Origin: Afipia sp.
GTDB lineage: Bacteria; Pseudomonadota; Alphaproteobacteria; Rhizobiales; Xanthobacteraceae
Reading direction: 5' to 3'
Assembly: GCA_017308575.1 (NCBI GenBank)
Contig: JAFKEQ010000003.1
Location: 620,001 to 684,000, forward strand
DNA: 64,000 bases
The notes below the pieces were generated by a model that ran no database searches, was not told where the DNA came from, and worked only from the letters and a program-made list of their open reading frames with translations. The position numbers were made by a program, and so were the translations under genes. Each line of letters opens with the position of its first letter. Position 1 is the stretch's first letter. Below are positions 52,313-62,227 of the stretch, in pieces.

Positions 52313-54700
52313 ATGCCGACTTTCTCTCAGAGCCTTGAACAATCCCTGCACCGCGCGCTGGCAATCGCCAACGAGCGTCATCATCAATATGCGACGCTTG
52401 AGCATCTCCTGCTGTCGCTGATCGACGATTCCGACGCTGCGGCCGTGATGCGCGCCTGCAGCGTCGATCTCGACAAGCTGCGCGGCAGCCTGGTCAACTA
52501 TCTCGAAACCGAATTCGAGAATCTGGTCGCGGAAGGCGCGGACGACGCCAAACCGACGGCCGGATTCCAGCGCGTCGTGCAGCGCGCGGTGATCCATGTT
52601 CAGTCCTCCGGACGCGAGGAAGTGACCGGCGCGAACGTGCTGATCGCGATCTTCGCCGAACGCGAGAGCCATGCCGCGTACTTCCTGCAGGAGCAGGACA
52701 TGACGCGCTATGACGCGGTGAACTATATCAGCCACGGCATTGCCAAGCGTCCCGGCGTTTCCGAGGCGCGGCCGGTGCGCGGCGTCGACGAGGAAGCCGA
52801 TACCAAGGGCAACGAAGACACCAAGAAGAAGGGGGAGGCGCTCGAGACTTATTGCGTCAACCTCAACAAGAAGGCGCGCGACGGCAAGATCGATCCGGTG
52901 ATCGGCCGCAACGCCGAGATCAATCGCGCGATCCAGGTGCTGTGCCGCCGCCAGAAGAACAATCCGCTGTTCGTCGGCGAAGCCGGCGTCGGCAAGACAG
53001 CGATTGCCGAAGGCCTCGCCAAGCGTATCGTCGACAGCGAAGTGCCGGAGGTTCTGTCCGCCGCGACCGTGTTCTCGCTGGACATGGGCACGCTGCTCGC
53101 GGGCACGCGCTATCGCGGCGATTTCGAAGAGCGTCTGAAGCAGGTCATCAAGGAACTGGAAGCGCATCCCAATGCGATCCTGTTCATCGACGAGATCCAT
53201 ACGGTGATCGGCGCGGGCGCAACCTCTGGCGGCGCGATGGATGCGTCGAATTTGCTGAAGCCGGCGCTGGCCTCGGGTTCCCTGCGCTGCATGGGCTCGA
53301 CCACCTACAAGGAATATCGCCAGCACTTCGAGAAGGACCGCGCGCTGGTGCGCCGGTTCCAGAAGATCGATGTCAACGAGCCGACGGTCGAGGATGCGAC
53401 CGCGATTCTCAAGGGCCTCAAGCCGTACTTCGAGGACTATCACAAGCTGAAGTACACCAACGAGGCCATCGAGGCCGCGGTGAATCTCTCGGCGCGCTAC
53501 ATCCATGACCGCAAGCTCCCGGACAAGGCGATCGACGTGATCGACGAGTCGGGCGCGGCGCAGATGCTGGTGCCGGAGAACAAGCGCAAGAAGACCATCG
53601 GCATCAAGGAAATCGAGACCACCATCGCGACCATGGCGCGGATTCCGCCGAAGAGTGTGTCGAAGGACGACGCCGAAGTGCTCAAGGCGCTGGAGGCGAC
53701 GCTCAAGCGCACCGTGTTCGGTCAAGACAAGGCGATCGAGTCGCTGGCGGCATCGATCAAGCTGTCACGCGCGGGCCTGCGCGAACCGGAGAAGCCGATC
53801 GGCTCCTACCTGTTCTCCGGCCCGACCGGCGTCGGCAAGACGGAGGTGGCCAAGCAACTGGCTTCGACGCTCGGTGTCGAGCTGATCCGCTTCGATATGT
53901 CCGAGTACATGGAGCGGCATACGGTGTCGCGTCTGATTGGCGCGCCTCCGGGCTATGTCGGCTTCGATCAGGGCGGGCTGCTCACCGATGGCGTCGACCA
54001 GCATCCGCATTGCGTGGTGCTGCTGGACGAAATCGAAAAGGCGCATCCGGATCTCTATAACGTGCTTCTGCAGATCATGGATCACGGCAAGCTGACCGAC
54101 CATAACGGCAAGCAGGTCAACTTCCGCAACGTCATTCTGATCATGACGACCAATGCGGGCGCGGCGGACATGGCCAAGGCGGCGTTCGGTTTCACGCGCA
54201 GCAAGCGGGAAGGCGAGGATCACGAGGCGATCAACCGCCAGTTCGCGCCGGAATTCCGCAACCGTCTGGATGCGATCGTGTCCTTCGCGCATCTCGACAC
54301 CGATGTGATCGGCATGGTGGTCGAAAAGTTCGTGATGCAACTCGAAGCGCAACTCGCCGACCGCGATGTCACGATCGAACTGTCCGAGCCCGCCAAGGCG
54401 TGGCTGGTCAAGGAGGGCTACGACGAGCAGATGGGTGCGCGGCCGATGGCCCGCGTCATCCAGGAGTACATCAAGAAGCCGTTGGCGGACGAAGTTCTGT
54501 TCGGCAAGCTCAAGAGCGGCGGCCACGTGCGCGTCATTCTGGCGAAGGACGAGCAGGGCCTCGACAAGATCGGTTTCGAGTTTGTCGAAGGTCCGGTGAC
54601 GCCGAAGCCCGAGAAGCTGCCAAGCGGCCGCAAGCGCAACGCGTCGCGCAAGCCGCCAAAGGGCAATGACGGGCCCGCCAAGCCTCTGGTGAAAGCCTGA
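52313..54700 (+). CDS. clpA: ATP-dependent Clp protease ATP-binding subunit ClpA
   Basis: The 795-residue AAA+ unfoldase has an N-domain (residues 1-145, [14 protein letters not shown]), D1 with Walker [10 protein letters not shown] near 222-230, and D2 with Walker [10 protein letters not shown] near 503-511 followed by [11 protein letters not shown]. The ClpB-type coiled middle domain is absent, which distinguishes it from ClpB. It works with ClpP and ClpS in the cytosol. The C-terminal tail is basic ([13 protein letters not shown]). AGGGA lies just before the ATG. Confidence 0.97.
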   Translation: MPTFSQSLEQSLHRALAIANERHHQYATLEHLLLSLIDDSDAAAVMRACSVDLDKLRGSLVNYLETEFENLVAEGADDAKPTAGFQRVVQRAVIHVQSSGREEVTGANVLIAIFAERESHAAYFLQEQDMTRYDAVNYISHGIAKRPGVSEARPVRGVDEEADTKGNEDTKKKGEALETYCVNLNKKARDGKIDPVIGRNAEINRAIQVLCRRQKNNPLFVGEAGVGKTAIAEGLAKRIVDSEVPEVLSAATVFSLDMGTLLAGTRYRGDFEERLKQVIKELEAHPNAILFIDEIHTVIGAGATSGGAMDASNLLKPALASGSLRCMGSTTYKEYRQHFEKDRALVRRFQKIDVNEPTVEDATAILKGLKPYFEDYHKLKYTNEAIEAAVNLSARYIHDRKLPDKAIDVIDESGAAQMLVPENKRKKTIGIKEIETTIATMARIPPKSVSKDDAEVLKALEATLKRTVFGQDKAIESLAASIKLSRAGLREPEKPIGSYLFSGPTGVGKTEVAKQLASTLGVELIRFDMSEYMERHTVSRLIGAPPGYVGFDQGGLLTDGVDQHPHCVVLLDEIEKAHPDLYNVLLQIMDHGKLTDHNGKQVNFRNVILIMTTNAGAADMAKAAFGFTRSKREGEDHEAINRQFAPEFRNRLDAIVSFAHLDTDVIGMVVEKFVMQLEAQLADRDVTIELSEPAKAWLVKEGYDEQMGARPMARVIQEYIKKPLADEVLFGKLKSGGHVRVILAKDEQGLDKIGFEFVEGPVTPKPEKLPSGRKRNASRKPPKGNDGPAKPLVKA

Positions 54701-54732
54701 ACGGCGAACGCGGTTTCTAACGATGAAAAGAC

Positions 54733-54761
54733 AAAAGCCCGGCTATGATCGCCGGGCTTTT
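54733..54761. terminator. Intrinsic terminator after clpA
   Basis: AAAAGCCCGGC and GCCGGGCTTTT form an 11-bp stem with a seven-base loop, 32 bases past the clpA stop. It also faces the minus-strand gene ending at 54784. Confidence 0.9.
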
Positions 54762-54783
54762 GCTTTGTGCCTGGCGTGCGGGT

Positions 54784-55077
54784 TCAGAACCGTTTCAGGG
54801 CCTGCGTGATCGCTGACAGTTTCGCATCGATGGCCTGCGACGCCTGCTGCGCGATCGTCAACGCAGCGAGTCCGATCAGAAGGGTGACGATGACATATTG
54901 CGCCGTGGCCATGGCCATCAGGCGTTTCAGGATAAGGGACGAACGGCGAGGCCGCCGCGCTGTGGTTGTTCCGAAACCGCTCGCGTCGTCCACATAGACC
55001 GCAGGCGCAACGTCGTCATCCAGCGCGGTGGCCGGCTCGGAACCATTGGTATTGTCGGTCGCGGTCTCGACGTGCAT
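54784..55077 (-). CDS. Small single-pass membrane protein, 97 aa
   Basis: The protein has an acidic N-terminus (about 35 residues rich in Asp and Thr), a basic patch (RRPRRSSLILKR) and one membrane helix at about residues 59-75 (QYVIVTLLIGLAALTI), followed by a short helical tail. The positive patch before the helix implies N-in topology. Family unknown. It sits between convergent terminator sequence and the transglycosylase gene. Confidence 0.65.
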   Translation of the reverse strand: MHVETATDNTNGSEPATALDDDVAPAVYVDDASGFGTTTARRPRRSSLILKRLMAMATAQYVIVTLLIGLAALTIAQQASQAIDAKLSAITQALKRF

Positions 55078-55216
55078 TCCGCCAAACTAAGCGACCCCGG
55101 CTGGCGTCGCCATCGCCCACGCCGGTCGGGTCGCATTAGGGTAAATATCCACAAGGCTTAACGGCACGACGTTGATCGATCCGCTTTTCGACATGCTTGT
55201 CTGGGAGGCTTGTGAA

Positions 55217-56272
55217 ATGGAACGACGGTTTCCGAGGCTGTGTCTGGCGGGGCTGGTTGCCGGCGCGGTGCTGGTCACGGATGCCGCGCGGGCGGATGAT
55301 CCCACTCCGTCCGCACCGGCTGTATCGTCAGTTCCATCGGAACCGAAGTCCGACGAGAAGCTGCAAGGACCGGATGCTCCTTCGGCCGCAAGGCCCGCTC
55401 CCGAACCGAACGGACAATCCGACACCAAATCTTCGCCCGAACTGCCGCCGACCGCAAAGGAAACCGATGCGCGCGAGGCGATGTGTCTGATGATCGAATC
55501 CGCGGCTTCGGCCAACGGCCTGCCGCTGGAATTCTTCGCGCGCGTGATCTGGCAGGAGAGCCGGTTTCAGCCGGATGCGGTAGGGCCGGTGACGCGCAAC
55601 GGCCAGCGCGCGCAGGGCGTCGCGCAGTTCATGCCCGGCACCGCCAGCGAACGGCGGCTGCTCGATCCGTTCGATCCGGTGCAGGCGCTGCCGAAATCAG
55701 CCGAGTTTCTGCGCGAGTTGCGCGACCAGTTCGGCAATCTCGGCCTTGCGGCGGCGGCTTACAATGCCGGGCCGCGTCGCGTGCAGGAATGGCTGGCGGG
55801 CTCGGGCTACATGCCGTCGGAGACGCGCAACTATGTCTCTGCGATCACCGGCACCTCGGTCGATGATTGGGCCGCGGCGGGAAAGAACGGCACGATCAAG
55901 GAGCAGCAGAAGCCGGCCGGCTGTCGCGAACTGATGGCGCTGCTGAAGCGCGCGCCGAATCCGTTCGTTGCGGAGCTTGAGCAGCGGGTGAAGCTTGGCG
56001 CGGATGCGCCATGGGGCGTTCAACTGGCGGCAGGCTTCTCGCGCGACAAGGCGCTGGCGATGTATGCCCGCTCCATGAAGCGCCTGAGTGCCGTGATCGG
56101 CGAACACGATCCCAGCCTGCTGAGTTCGGTGTTCCGAAGCCGGGGGACACGGACGTTTTATCAGGTGCGCGTCGGTGCCGACACGCGTGACGCTGCGAAT
56201 GACATGTGCGGCAAGATCAAAAAGGCGGGGCAGGCGTGCATCGTTCTGAAAAACACACAGCGACACGGCTGA
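55217..56272 (+). CDS. Lytic transglycosylase (SLT) with SPOR-like tail
   Basis: The 351-residue exported protein: signal peptide (LAGLVAGAVLVTDAARA), a Pro/Ser-rich linker to about residue 85, then an SLT domain with catalytic Glu in FARVIWQESRFQPDAV, GVAQFMPGTASER and LAAAAYNAGPRRVQEWL. A SPOR-like segment ends it (FYQVRVGADTRDAANDMCGK, ACIVLKN). It cleaves glycan strands to anhydro-muropeptides. ATG 55217 has GGGAGG upstream. Confidence 0.92.
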   Translation: MERRFPRLCLAGLVAGAVLVTDAARADDPTPSAPAVSSVPSEPKSDEKLQGPDAPSAARPAPEPNGQSDTKSSPELPPTAKETDAREAMCLMIESAASANGLPLEFFARVIWQESRFQPDAVGPVTRNGQRAQGVAQFMPGTASERRLLDPFDPVQALPKSAEFLRELRDQFGNLGLAAAAYNAGPRRVQEWLAGSGYMPSETRNYVSAITGTSVDDWAAAGKNGTIKEQQKPAGCRELMALLKRAPNPFVAELEQRVKLGADAPWGVQLAAGFSRDKALAMYARSMKRLSAVIGEHDPSLLSSVFRSRGTRTFYQVRVGADTRDAANDMCGKIKKAGQACIVLKNTQRHG

Positions 56273-56698
56273 GCTTGGCGGCAGAGAAAAATGCGCAGCT
56301 GAAATGAATCGCGCGCGAAGGTTAACGCGTGCGAGTTCTTCGGCAAGATCAAAAGATCAATGGAATCAGGGGTAATTCTGATTCCTTGTGCGCGGCGTTA
56401 TGATCAATGAAATGCTAACGCGATCGCGACGTTTTTCTCTTAATTTTTGCGAAACCGTTTTCCAATCATCTGGTCGGCATTGCGGGGAGCTTTTCAATGT
56501 CTGGCTCCAGGAGGTTGCTGTGTTTGCATTCGCCATGATCGGTTTGATCTTCGTTTGCTTGTGCGTGCTGAGCACGCTGTCTTCGTCGGTGCGAGAGCCA
56601 TCGATCTGATCGAAGCACGCAGCACGCATGATTGTTTTGCACGCGGGTCTGCATAAATTGGTAGCTGCGGTCCCTTGACGGCGATCTGATTCACCCGC
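56273..56698. other. 426-base intergenic region with no confident gene
   Basis: A plus-strand frame near 56400-56609 encodes about 69 residues with one possible membrane segment (VAVFAFAMIGLIFVCLCVLS) but lacks a clear ribosome-binding site. The stretch is more A+T-rich than its surroundings. I leave it unannotated as a gene. Confidence 0.4.
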
Positions 56699-56731
56699 GT
56701 GATGAATCGTAACGATTCATCACGGTTTTTT
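56699..56731 (+). promoter_or_regulatory. Perfect inverted repeat plus T-run overlapping the azlC start
   Basis: GTGATGAATCG at 56699-56709 and CGATTCATCAC at 56713-56723 are perfect inverses with a TAA loop, followed by GG and TTTTTT (56726-56731). In RNA this has the shape of an intrinsic terminator or attenuator; in DNA it could be an operator. It contains the GTG and ATG that would start AzlC. Confidence 0.55.
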
Positions 56732-57472
56732 CCATTGGCGCTTCCGGCTCTCGATTCCCCGAAATGGCAAAGCACGTCCACGGCTTTCGGGCTGGGCGTG
56801 AAATCTGCGCTGTCGTCGATCCTGGCGCTGGTGCTGTTCGGCACGTTCATCGGCGTGGGGGCCTTCGCTCATGACACCGGCTTCACGCTCGGCTGGGCTG
56901 TGGCGAGCACGATGCTGGTCTGGGCCGGTCCCGCGCAAATCATCCTGATTTCCACGTCGCATGCGGGCGCGACGCTGCTCGAATCCGCGTTGGCCGTCAC
57001 CATCAGCGCGATCCGCCTGTTGCCAATGGTGGTCGCGGTCCTGCCAATGATGCGCACGCCGCAGACAAAGATGCGCCAGCTTGCGCTGCCGGCGCATCTG
57101 ACGGCGGTCACGGTCTGGGTGGAAAGCTTCCGGCTGTTGCCGCATGTGCCGCGCGAGCGGCGGATCGTCTTCGTGAACGGGCTGGGCCTCGCGCTGGTGA
57201 GCCTGAGCTGTATCGCCGTGACGATCGGCTATCTGCTCGCGGCCAATCTGCCGCCGCTGCTGTCCGCCGGGGTTTTGGCGTTAACGCCGATGACATTCCT
57301 GTTGTCCACGGCGCGCAATGCGCAGCGTCTCGTGGACAAGCTGGCGCTCGCCCTCGGATTGGTACTGTTCCCGCTGGTCCAGCTTCTGCATACCGGCGTC
57401 GATATCATGATCAGCGGATTGACCGCGGGCACCGTCGCATACGGCGTCCATCGCTGGCGGAAGCGGGCATGA
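56702..57472 (+). CDS. azlC: AzlC-family amino-acid export permease subunit
   Basis: About 256 residues with seven or so membrane helices. The AzlC pattern is clear: GVKSALSSILALVLFGTFIG, TLGWAVASTMLVWAGPAQII, ISAIRLLPMVVAVLPMM. With AzlD it exports branched-chain or related amino acids. The start is unsure because the ATG at 56702 lies inside a perfect hairpin; a TTG at 56735 is a candidate. The stop overlaps azlD by four bases. Confidence 0.9.
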   Translation: MNRNDSSRFFPLALPALDSPKWQSTSTAFGLGVKSALSSILALVLFGTFIGVGAFAHDTGFTLGWAVASTMLVWAGPAQIILISTSHAGATLLESALAVTISAIRLLPMVVAVLPMMRTPQTKMRQLALPAHLTAVTVWVESFRLLPHVPRERRIVFVNGLGLALVSLSCIAVTIGYLLAANLPPLLSAGVLALTPMTFLLSTARNAQRLVDKLALALGLVLFPLVQLLHTGVDIMISGLTAGTVAYGVHRWRKRA

Positions 57473-57813
57473 GCGCAATTCTGGGAGACGGGCACGCGAT
57501 TGCGCTGCTGCTGTTCGCGGGCTTTCTCTCGAACGAGGTCTGGCGCGTGATCGGCCTTGTGGTCGGCGGCGGGATCGATGAAGCGTCTGAATTTCTGGTC
57601 TGGGTGAGGGCGGTGGCCGCTGCGATTCTCGCCGGCGTGATCGCGCAGATCCTGATTTCGCCGCCGGGCGCGCTGGCGACGGTGCCTGATGTTGTCCGCT
57701 ACAGCGCTGCCGTGATCGCCTTTGCGGTTTATCTTGTCGCGCGCAGATCGGTTTTTATCGGCGTGGTGACCGGCGAACTTGTCGTTCTTCTCGGCAAATG
57801 GTGGATGGGCTAA
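57469..57813 (+). CDS. azlD: AzlD-family amino-acid export subunit
   Basis: 114 residues with about four membrane helices (LLLFAGFLSNEVWRVIGLVV, AAAILAGVIAQILIS, YSAAVIAFAVYLVARRSVFI). The ATG overlaps the azlC stop (ATGA), the normal coupled arrangement. The downstream hairpin AGGCCTG/CAGGCCT overlaps its end and that of the convergent HIT gene. Confidence 0.9.
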   Translation: MSAILGDGHAIALLLFAGFLSNEVWRVIGLVVGGGIDEASEFLVWVRAVAAAILAGVIAQILISPPGALATVPDVVRYSAAVIAFAVYLVARRSVFIGVVTGELVVLLGKWWMG

Positions 57814-57831
57814 CAGGCCTGCGAAAAGCTT

Positions 57832-58257
57832 TCAGGCCTTCAGCGCCGCGATCAGCCGGGTGGCGTGGGCTTCCAGCACCTCCGGCTTTTCCTTGTTGGT
57901 CATCGCGGGCAGCAGGGCGACGCCTGCGGTGCGCGGCATGATGTGGACGTGCAGATGGAACACCGCCTGTCCGCCAGCCTGTTCGCTGAACTGCTGCAAT
58001 GTGATGCCATCTGCATTGAACGCCTTCTTGGCCGCGATCGCCATTTTCTTGGCGGTGCGCGCGACATGCGCCAGGTCTTCGGGATCGATATCCAGAATGT
58101 TGCGGGCCGGTGCTTTCGGGATCACCAGCGTATGACCGGGCGAGCGCGGCATAATGTCGAGAAACGAGAACGTCTTCTCGTCTTCATAAATTTTGTGACA
58201 GGGAATCTCGCCGCGCAGGATTTTCGCGAAGATATTCTGGGGATCGTAAGCGGTCAT
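57832..58257 (-). CDS. HIT-family nucleotide hydrolase/transferase
   Basis: A 141-residue protein with the histidine triad FHLHVHIMPR near residues 99-108 and the N-terminal block NIFAKILRGEIPCHKIYEDE. HinT-like enzymes cleave nucleoside phosphoramidates and AMP conjugates. It is the last of a five-gene minus-strand run that begins with ridA. Confidence 0.95.
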   Translation of the reverse strand: MTAYDPQNIFAKILRGEIPCHKIYEDEKTFSFLDIMPRSPGHTLVIPKAPARNILDIDPEDLAHVARTAKKMAIAAKKAFNADGITLQQFSEQAGGQAVFHLHVHIMPRTAGVALLPAMTNKEKPEVLEAHATRLIAALKA

Positions 58258-58323
58258 GTGCGGTCTCTGAATGAACTGGCGGCACCATCGCCGCCGGATA
58301 ACGCGAGGTCAAGTGGAGGCATG

Positions 58324-59490
58324 TCAGGGCGTCGCGGTCCGTTCGGGGATTCCGGTCGCGATCTCGTCAATTCTGTCGGCGAGATCGGTCAGGTCGCGAT
58401 GAAGATTGTCCAGTGTAAACGCGAGGCCGAAGGTGCGGCCGACGGCATTGAAATCCAGCGCCCGCATTTCACCGGACTGGCGCAGGCCGCTGAATGTCTG
58501 CGTGAAGGCGAGATGGGCTCCGGCCACGTCGTTGCGTGAAACCGCGGTGCCGGCGTTCAGTGCGCTGGCGCACCGGCTGGTCAATTCGGCTTGCGCGCGG
58601 AGAAGGCCCGCGGCGGCCGGTGCGAGTGATGTGGCGATCGGCGAGGGCAGCGGTTCGCGCAACGTGCCGCCGATGGCGACGAGATCGTTCCGCACGCGCC
58701 ACAGCGTCCGCGGCACCGAAGGCGGAATTCGGTGGTCGGCAAGACGCGAGGCGCGTTCCCGCTCGGCGTCTTTCATCGCCTGTTCCACGGCCATCAAGGC
58801 CTGCCGCAGCGCCGGATGCTCGTTCGACGGGACTAGTGCTTCACCATGTTCGAGGGCATCCGCTTCCGCGATCAGCAATCGCTGGATTCGCGTGAGCACG
58901 GCGACTGAGCGTGACACCACGACGCCGTGTGAACGGGCGGGAAAAATCAGCATCGTCGCCAGCACGCCGATCAGTCCGCCGAGGCCGATCTCGATAATCC
59001 GGTCGATCACAAATTGCAGGACAGGCGCTCCGACGGGCTCCGTCAGAAGCATGATGGCCGCTGTGACCGGCGCGACACGCAACTGCGGCCGGATCGCCGC
59101 GCTCAGGATGGCGACAAAGGTGATGAGCACCAGCGCGACGCCGATGCCCGTCGGCGTATTGGAATGAAGCGCCGCGGCAAGGCCGCCGATCACTGCACCC
59201 GCAAGCGTGCCGATCATCCGCTCCGTCGCCGCACCGAGCGTGCCGCCGATCGATCCCTGCATCACGATCAGCACGGTGAAGACCGCCCAGTAGCCTTGCT
59301 GCAGGTCAAGCAGCCGGAAGGCCGCGTAAGCTATGCCGGTCGCGATTGTGACGCGCAGGGTCTGGCGCAGTTCCGGGCCGCGCCGTTTCAGGAAGTCACT
59401 GATGATCTCAATGGTTGAGCTCAAGGCGCGCTCACGGCGTGGAGATGGAAGAGAGCTTTCAAGCGTAAGCTGCCAGCGGAGCCGCGACAA
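58324..59490 (-). CDS. FUSC-family membrane protein (aromatic acid exporter-like)
   Basis: Up to 388 residues with about six membrane helices in the N-terminal 180 residues (FRLLDLQQGYWAVFTVLIVM, TERMIGTLAGAVIGGLAAAL), then a helical cytosolic half. The pattern is that of FUSC proteins such as AaeB. A TTG at 59490 lies three bases after the upstream stop, giving coupled translation; a TTG at 59424 is also possible. The substrate is unknown. Confidence 0.85.
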   Translation of the reverse strand: MSRLRWQLTLESSLPSPRRERALSSTIEIISDFLKRRGPELRQTLRVTIATGIAYAAFRLLDLQQGYWAVFTVLIVMQGSIGGTLGAATERMIGTLAGAVIGGLAAALHSNTPTGIGVALVLITFVAILSAAIRPQLRVAPVTAAIMLLTEPVGAPVLQFVIDRIIEIGLGGLIGVLATMLIFPARSHGVVVSRSVAVLTRIQRLLIAEADALEHGEALVPSNEHPALRQALMAVEQAMKDAERERASRLADHRIPPSVPRTLWRVRNDLVAIGGTLREPLPSPIATSLAPAAAGLLRAQAELTSRCASALNAGTAVSRNDVAGAHLAFTQTFSGLRQSGEMRALDFNAVGRTFGLAFTLDNLHRDLTDLADRIDEIATGIPERTATP

Positions 59491-59493
59491 CGC

Positions 59494-60690
59494 CTAGTCT
59501 GCATCGGATTTCCTGAATGGACCGGCCTCGGTCAGTTCGCGGACCGCCTCCTGCACATAACTTCGTTCCTGCTTCAGGTAATCGCGGATCGCCCGGCGCA
59601 GAGCGGGATCGGCAATGTAGTGCGCCGAGTAAGTGGTCTGCGGCAGGTAACCACGCGCGATCTTGTGCTCGCCCTGTGCGCCGGCCTCGACGCGCTTCAG
59701 GCCACGACGGATAGCGAAATCGATGGCCTGATAGTAGCAGACCTCAAAATGCAGGAAGGGATGATGCTCGATGGCACCCCAGTGGCGGCCATAGAGCGTG
59801 TCCGATCCGATGAAGTTGATCGCGCCAGCGATCCAGCGGTCCTCGCGTTTCGCCATCACCAGCAGCACGTCCTTCGCCATGGTCGCGCCGATCTGATCAT
59901 AAAACGAGCGTGTGAGATAGGGCCGGCCCCATTTGCGCGAGCCGGTCTCCATGTAGAATTCAAAGAACGCGTCCCATGCATCGGGCGTGATGTCGTCACC
60001 GGTGAGAGGGTGAATAGTGATGCCGTTAGCGAGGGCGTCACGGCGCTCGCGGCGGATCGCCTTGCGGTGACGCGAGGCCAGCGTGGCGAGAAAATCCTCG
60101 AAGGTGCCATAGCCTTCGTTGTGCCAGTGAAATTGCTGATCGGTGCGCTGCAGGAATCCCTGGCTCGCGAGAAAAGCCCATTCGTCCTCTTGGGCGAAGG
60201 TGACATGCACGGACGATGCATGGGTAATGCCGCACAGCGCGATCAGTCCGCCTGCGAGGGCTTCGCGAACGCGCGCCGCATCGTCACCGGCGCGGACCAG
60301 CAGGCGCGGGCCGGTGGCCGGCGTGAATGGCACGGATGCCTGAAGCTTCGGATAGTAGCTGCCGCCCGCGCGAGCATAGGCATCGGCCCAGCCGTGATCG
60401 AAGACGTATTCGCCCTGCGAATGATTTTTCAGATAGCAGGGCACGATGCCGACGACCTTGTCCGCCATGCGTGCGATCAGATGTCGGGACGCCCATCCGG
60501 TGCGCGGAACGGCCGAGCCCGAATTCTCAAGGGCCGCGAAGAATGCGTGTGTGACAAACGGATTATAGCTGTCGCCGGAGTGGGCGCATGCGTCCCATTC
60601 CTCGGCCGCGATCTTGCCGACGGAGGAAACTGCTTCCAGGGTGATGTCGCGGGAATCCGTCAAAATGGCGAGGCACCGTGGCCGTGACAA
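59494..60690 (-). CDS. FemAB-like GNAT N-acyltransferase (COG3146 type)
   Basis: The 398-residue protein has the FemAB-like/GNAT architecture: GWASRHLIARMADKVVGIVP, FLATLASRHRKAIRRERRDA, YGRHWGAIEHHPFLHFEVCY, VEAGAQGEHKIARGYLP. The family is often labelled peptidoglycan biosynthesis, without proof. The start is a TTG at 60690 or another TTG at 60663; no ribosome-binding site decides. It is followed by the FUSC gene after three bases. Confidence 0.88.
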   Translation of the reverse strand: MSRPRCLAILTDSRDITLEAVSSVGKIAAEEWDACAHSGDSYNPFVTHAFFAALENSGSAVPRTGWASRHLIARMADKVVGIVPCYLKNHSQGEYVFDHGWADAYARAGGSYYPKLQASVPFTPATGPRLLVRAGDDAARVREALAGGLIALCGITHASSVHVTFAQEDEWAFLASQGFLQRTDQQFHWHNEGYGTFEDFLATLASRHRKAIRRERRDALANGITIHPLTGDDITPDAWDAFFEFYMETGSRKWGRPYLTRSFYDQIGATMAKDVLLVMAKREDRWIAGAINFIGSDTLYGRHWGAIEHHPFLHFEVCYYQAIDFAIRRGLKRVEAGAQGEHKIARGYLPQTTYSAHYIADPALRRAIRDYLKQERSYVQEAVRELTEAGPFRKSDAD

Positions 60691-60763
60691 AATCGAAACC
60701 GTTCAGCACTATAGATCGGCCTTCGCGTGTATGACTTCAAGTGTTCGGGAGGCTCTTTCCGGC

Positions 60764-61522
60764 TCACAGCTTCGGAATGAACCCTTCGAACGTCATCTGA
60801 TCGGCATAACGGAAGGTGCGGGCCTGCTGCTCCGGGGTCCGCACGGTCCAGGTGATCAGCGCGCAGCCAAAGATATTCCGCGCGATCCATGGTGCGGGGG
60901 CGGGCAGGTCATCCACCTTGTAACTGACGAAATGAGGCCGGGTGCGGAAGGCATGGCGCAGGCCTGTCATCTCCCGCCGCTTCTCGAGCGGCAGTTGCAG
61001 CCATTCGCCGTCGTCATAGTGCCGTTCCGCGACGATCCCGCGCGGCAAATCCGGCATCAGTTCGCGGAGCGCCAGAACCTGATCGGGATCGAATGACATC
61101 GCGGCGACGGGGCCGCTGTAGGAAGCGAGGACCTCGGCCATGCGCTTCACCACCGTGCAGCTGCCGTCGAAACGGCTCTTGATCTCGAGCACGATCGGCA
61201 CACGTCCTGCAACGCGCGCGCAGAAATCGCCGAGCGTCATCATGTGCTCGGCGGTATGCTTGAACCCCACCTGCTTGAGCTGTGCGGCGGTCAGCGACAG
61301 CAGTTCGTCGCTGCCCTGGGTCAGTCGGCCAAGCATGTAGTCATGATGCACCATAGCCTCGTGATCGGCGGAGGGCTGCAGATCGACCTCGATGGCGAAA
61401 TTCCCCGCGACCGCCGCGTCGATCGCGGACGGCATGTTTTCGATAACGCCGTTGGCGCGATCATGCAGGCCCCGATGCGCGATCGGTCGTGCGGTCAGCC
61501 AGTCGGGCGCGCGGGAGAACAT
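60764..61522 (-). CDS. Glycerophosphodiester phosphodiesterase
   Basis: About 252 residues. The GDPD signature is IAHRGLHDRANGVIENMPSA followed by IEVDLQPSADHEAMVHHDYM (metal-binding Glu, Asp and His) and the later VLEIKSRFDG. It hydrolyses glycerophosphodiesters to glycerol-3-phosphate. No signal peptide, so it is cytosolic (UgpQ-like). The start is ATG 61522, five bases past the RidA stop, or a TTG at 61534 that overlaps it. Confidence 0.94.
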   Translation of the reverse strand: MFSRAPDWLTARPIAHRGLHDRANGVIENMPSAIDAAVAGNFAIEVDLQPSADHEAMVHHDYMLGRLTQGSDELLSLTAAQLKQVGFKHTAEHMMTLGDFCARVAGRVPIVLEIKSRFDGSCTVVKRMAEVLASYSGPVAAMSFDPDQVLALRELMPDLPRGIVAERHYDDGEWLQLPLEKRREMTGLRHAFRTRPHFVSYKVDDLPAPAPWIARNIFGCALITWTVRTPEQQARTFRYADQMTFEGFIPKL

Positions 61523-61526
61523 CGGA

Positions 61527-61994
61527 TCAGGCAACCTCGAAGATGCCTTCGACCTCGACAGCAGCGTCGGAAGGCAGGGCTGCGACGCCGACGGTGGTGC
61601 GCGCGTGGCGGCCTTTGTCGCCGAACGCCGCGACCATCAGGTCGGAAGCGCCGTTCAGCACTTTCGGTCCGTCGAGAAAATCAGGCATCGCATTGATGAA
61701 GCCGCCGAGGCGGACCACACGCGCGACCTTGTCGAGATCGCCGAGCGCCATCTTGACCTGGGCCAGCAGGTTGATCGCGCAGCCGCGTGCGGCAGCCGTG
61801 CCTTGTTCGATGGTCACGCTGGCGCCGAGCTTGCCCTTTGCAATCAGCTTGCCTTCCGGCGTGTTGCAGACCTGTCCGGATACGAACAGCAGATTGCCGG
61901 TGCGCACGAAGCCGACATAATTCGCTATCGGCGGATTGGGCTCATGCAACACAATGCCCAGCGCGCTCAACTTCTGCTCGACCGTTCCCGCCAT
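61527..61994 (-). CDS. RidA family protein (YjgF/YER057c/UK114)
   Basis: A protein of about 155 residues. RidA proteins hydrolyse reactive enamine/imine intermediates. The core reads NYVGFVRTGNLLFVSGQVCN, QVKMALGDLDKVARVVRLGG and RHARTTVGVAALPSDAAVEV. The arginine of the active site is probably that in RHARTTVG. It opens the minus-strand run ridA-gdpd-femAB-FUSC-HIT. Confidence 0.93.
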   Translation of the reverse strand: MAGTVEQKLSALGIVLHEPNPPIANYVGFVRTGNLLFVSGQVCNTPEGKLIAKGKLGASVTIEQGTAAARGCAINLLAQVKMALGDLDKVARVVRLGGFINAMPDFLDGPKVLNGASDLMVAAFGDKGRHARTTVGVAALPSDAAVEVEGIFEVA

Positions 61995-62227
61995 GTCCGT
62001 CCCCAATGTTTCCCGTATGAATTGCCCGATGGATTCCGGCGCATAGATTTAGGCATACACGCCGGATTGTTCAGGCATGCCATATTTCGCCCATCGTGAT
62101 GGCACATGCAAGCAGGCCTGAAACTGCCGCTTTCACCGTTAAATTCAGGCGGCTTCATCGATTTGCCCCCGTTGCGGCGCAATGCGGCGGCAATTATTCT
62201 TTTGATTCTCGCTTTCAAGGAGACGTC

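Noticed and set aside
56388..56609. 73-codon plus-strand frame with one hydrophobic segment
   Set aside because: No ribosome-binding site, atypical composition and no family; an overlapping minus-strand frame is equally open.
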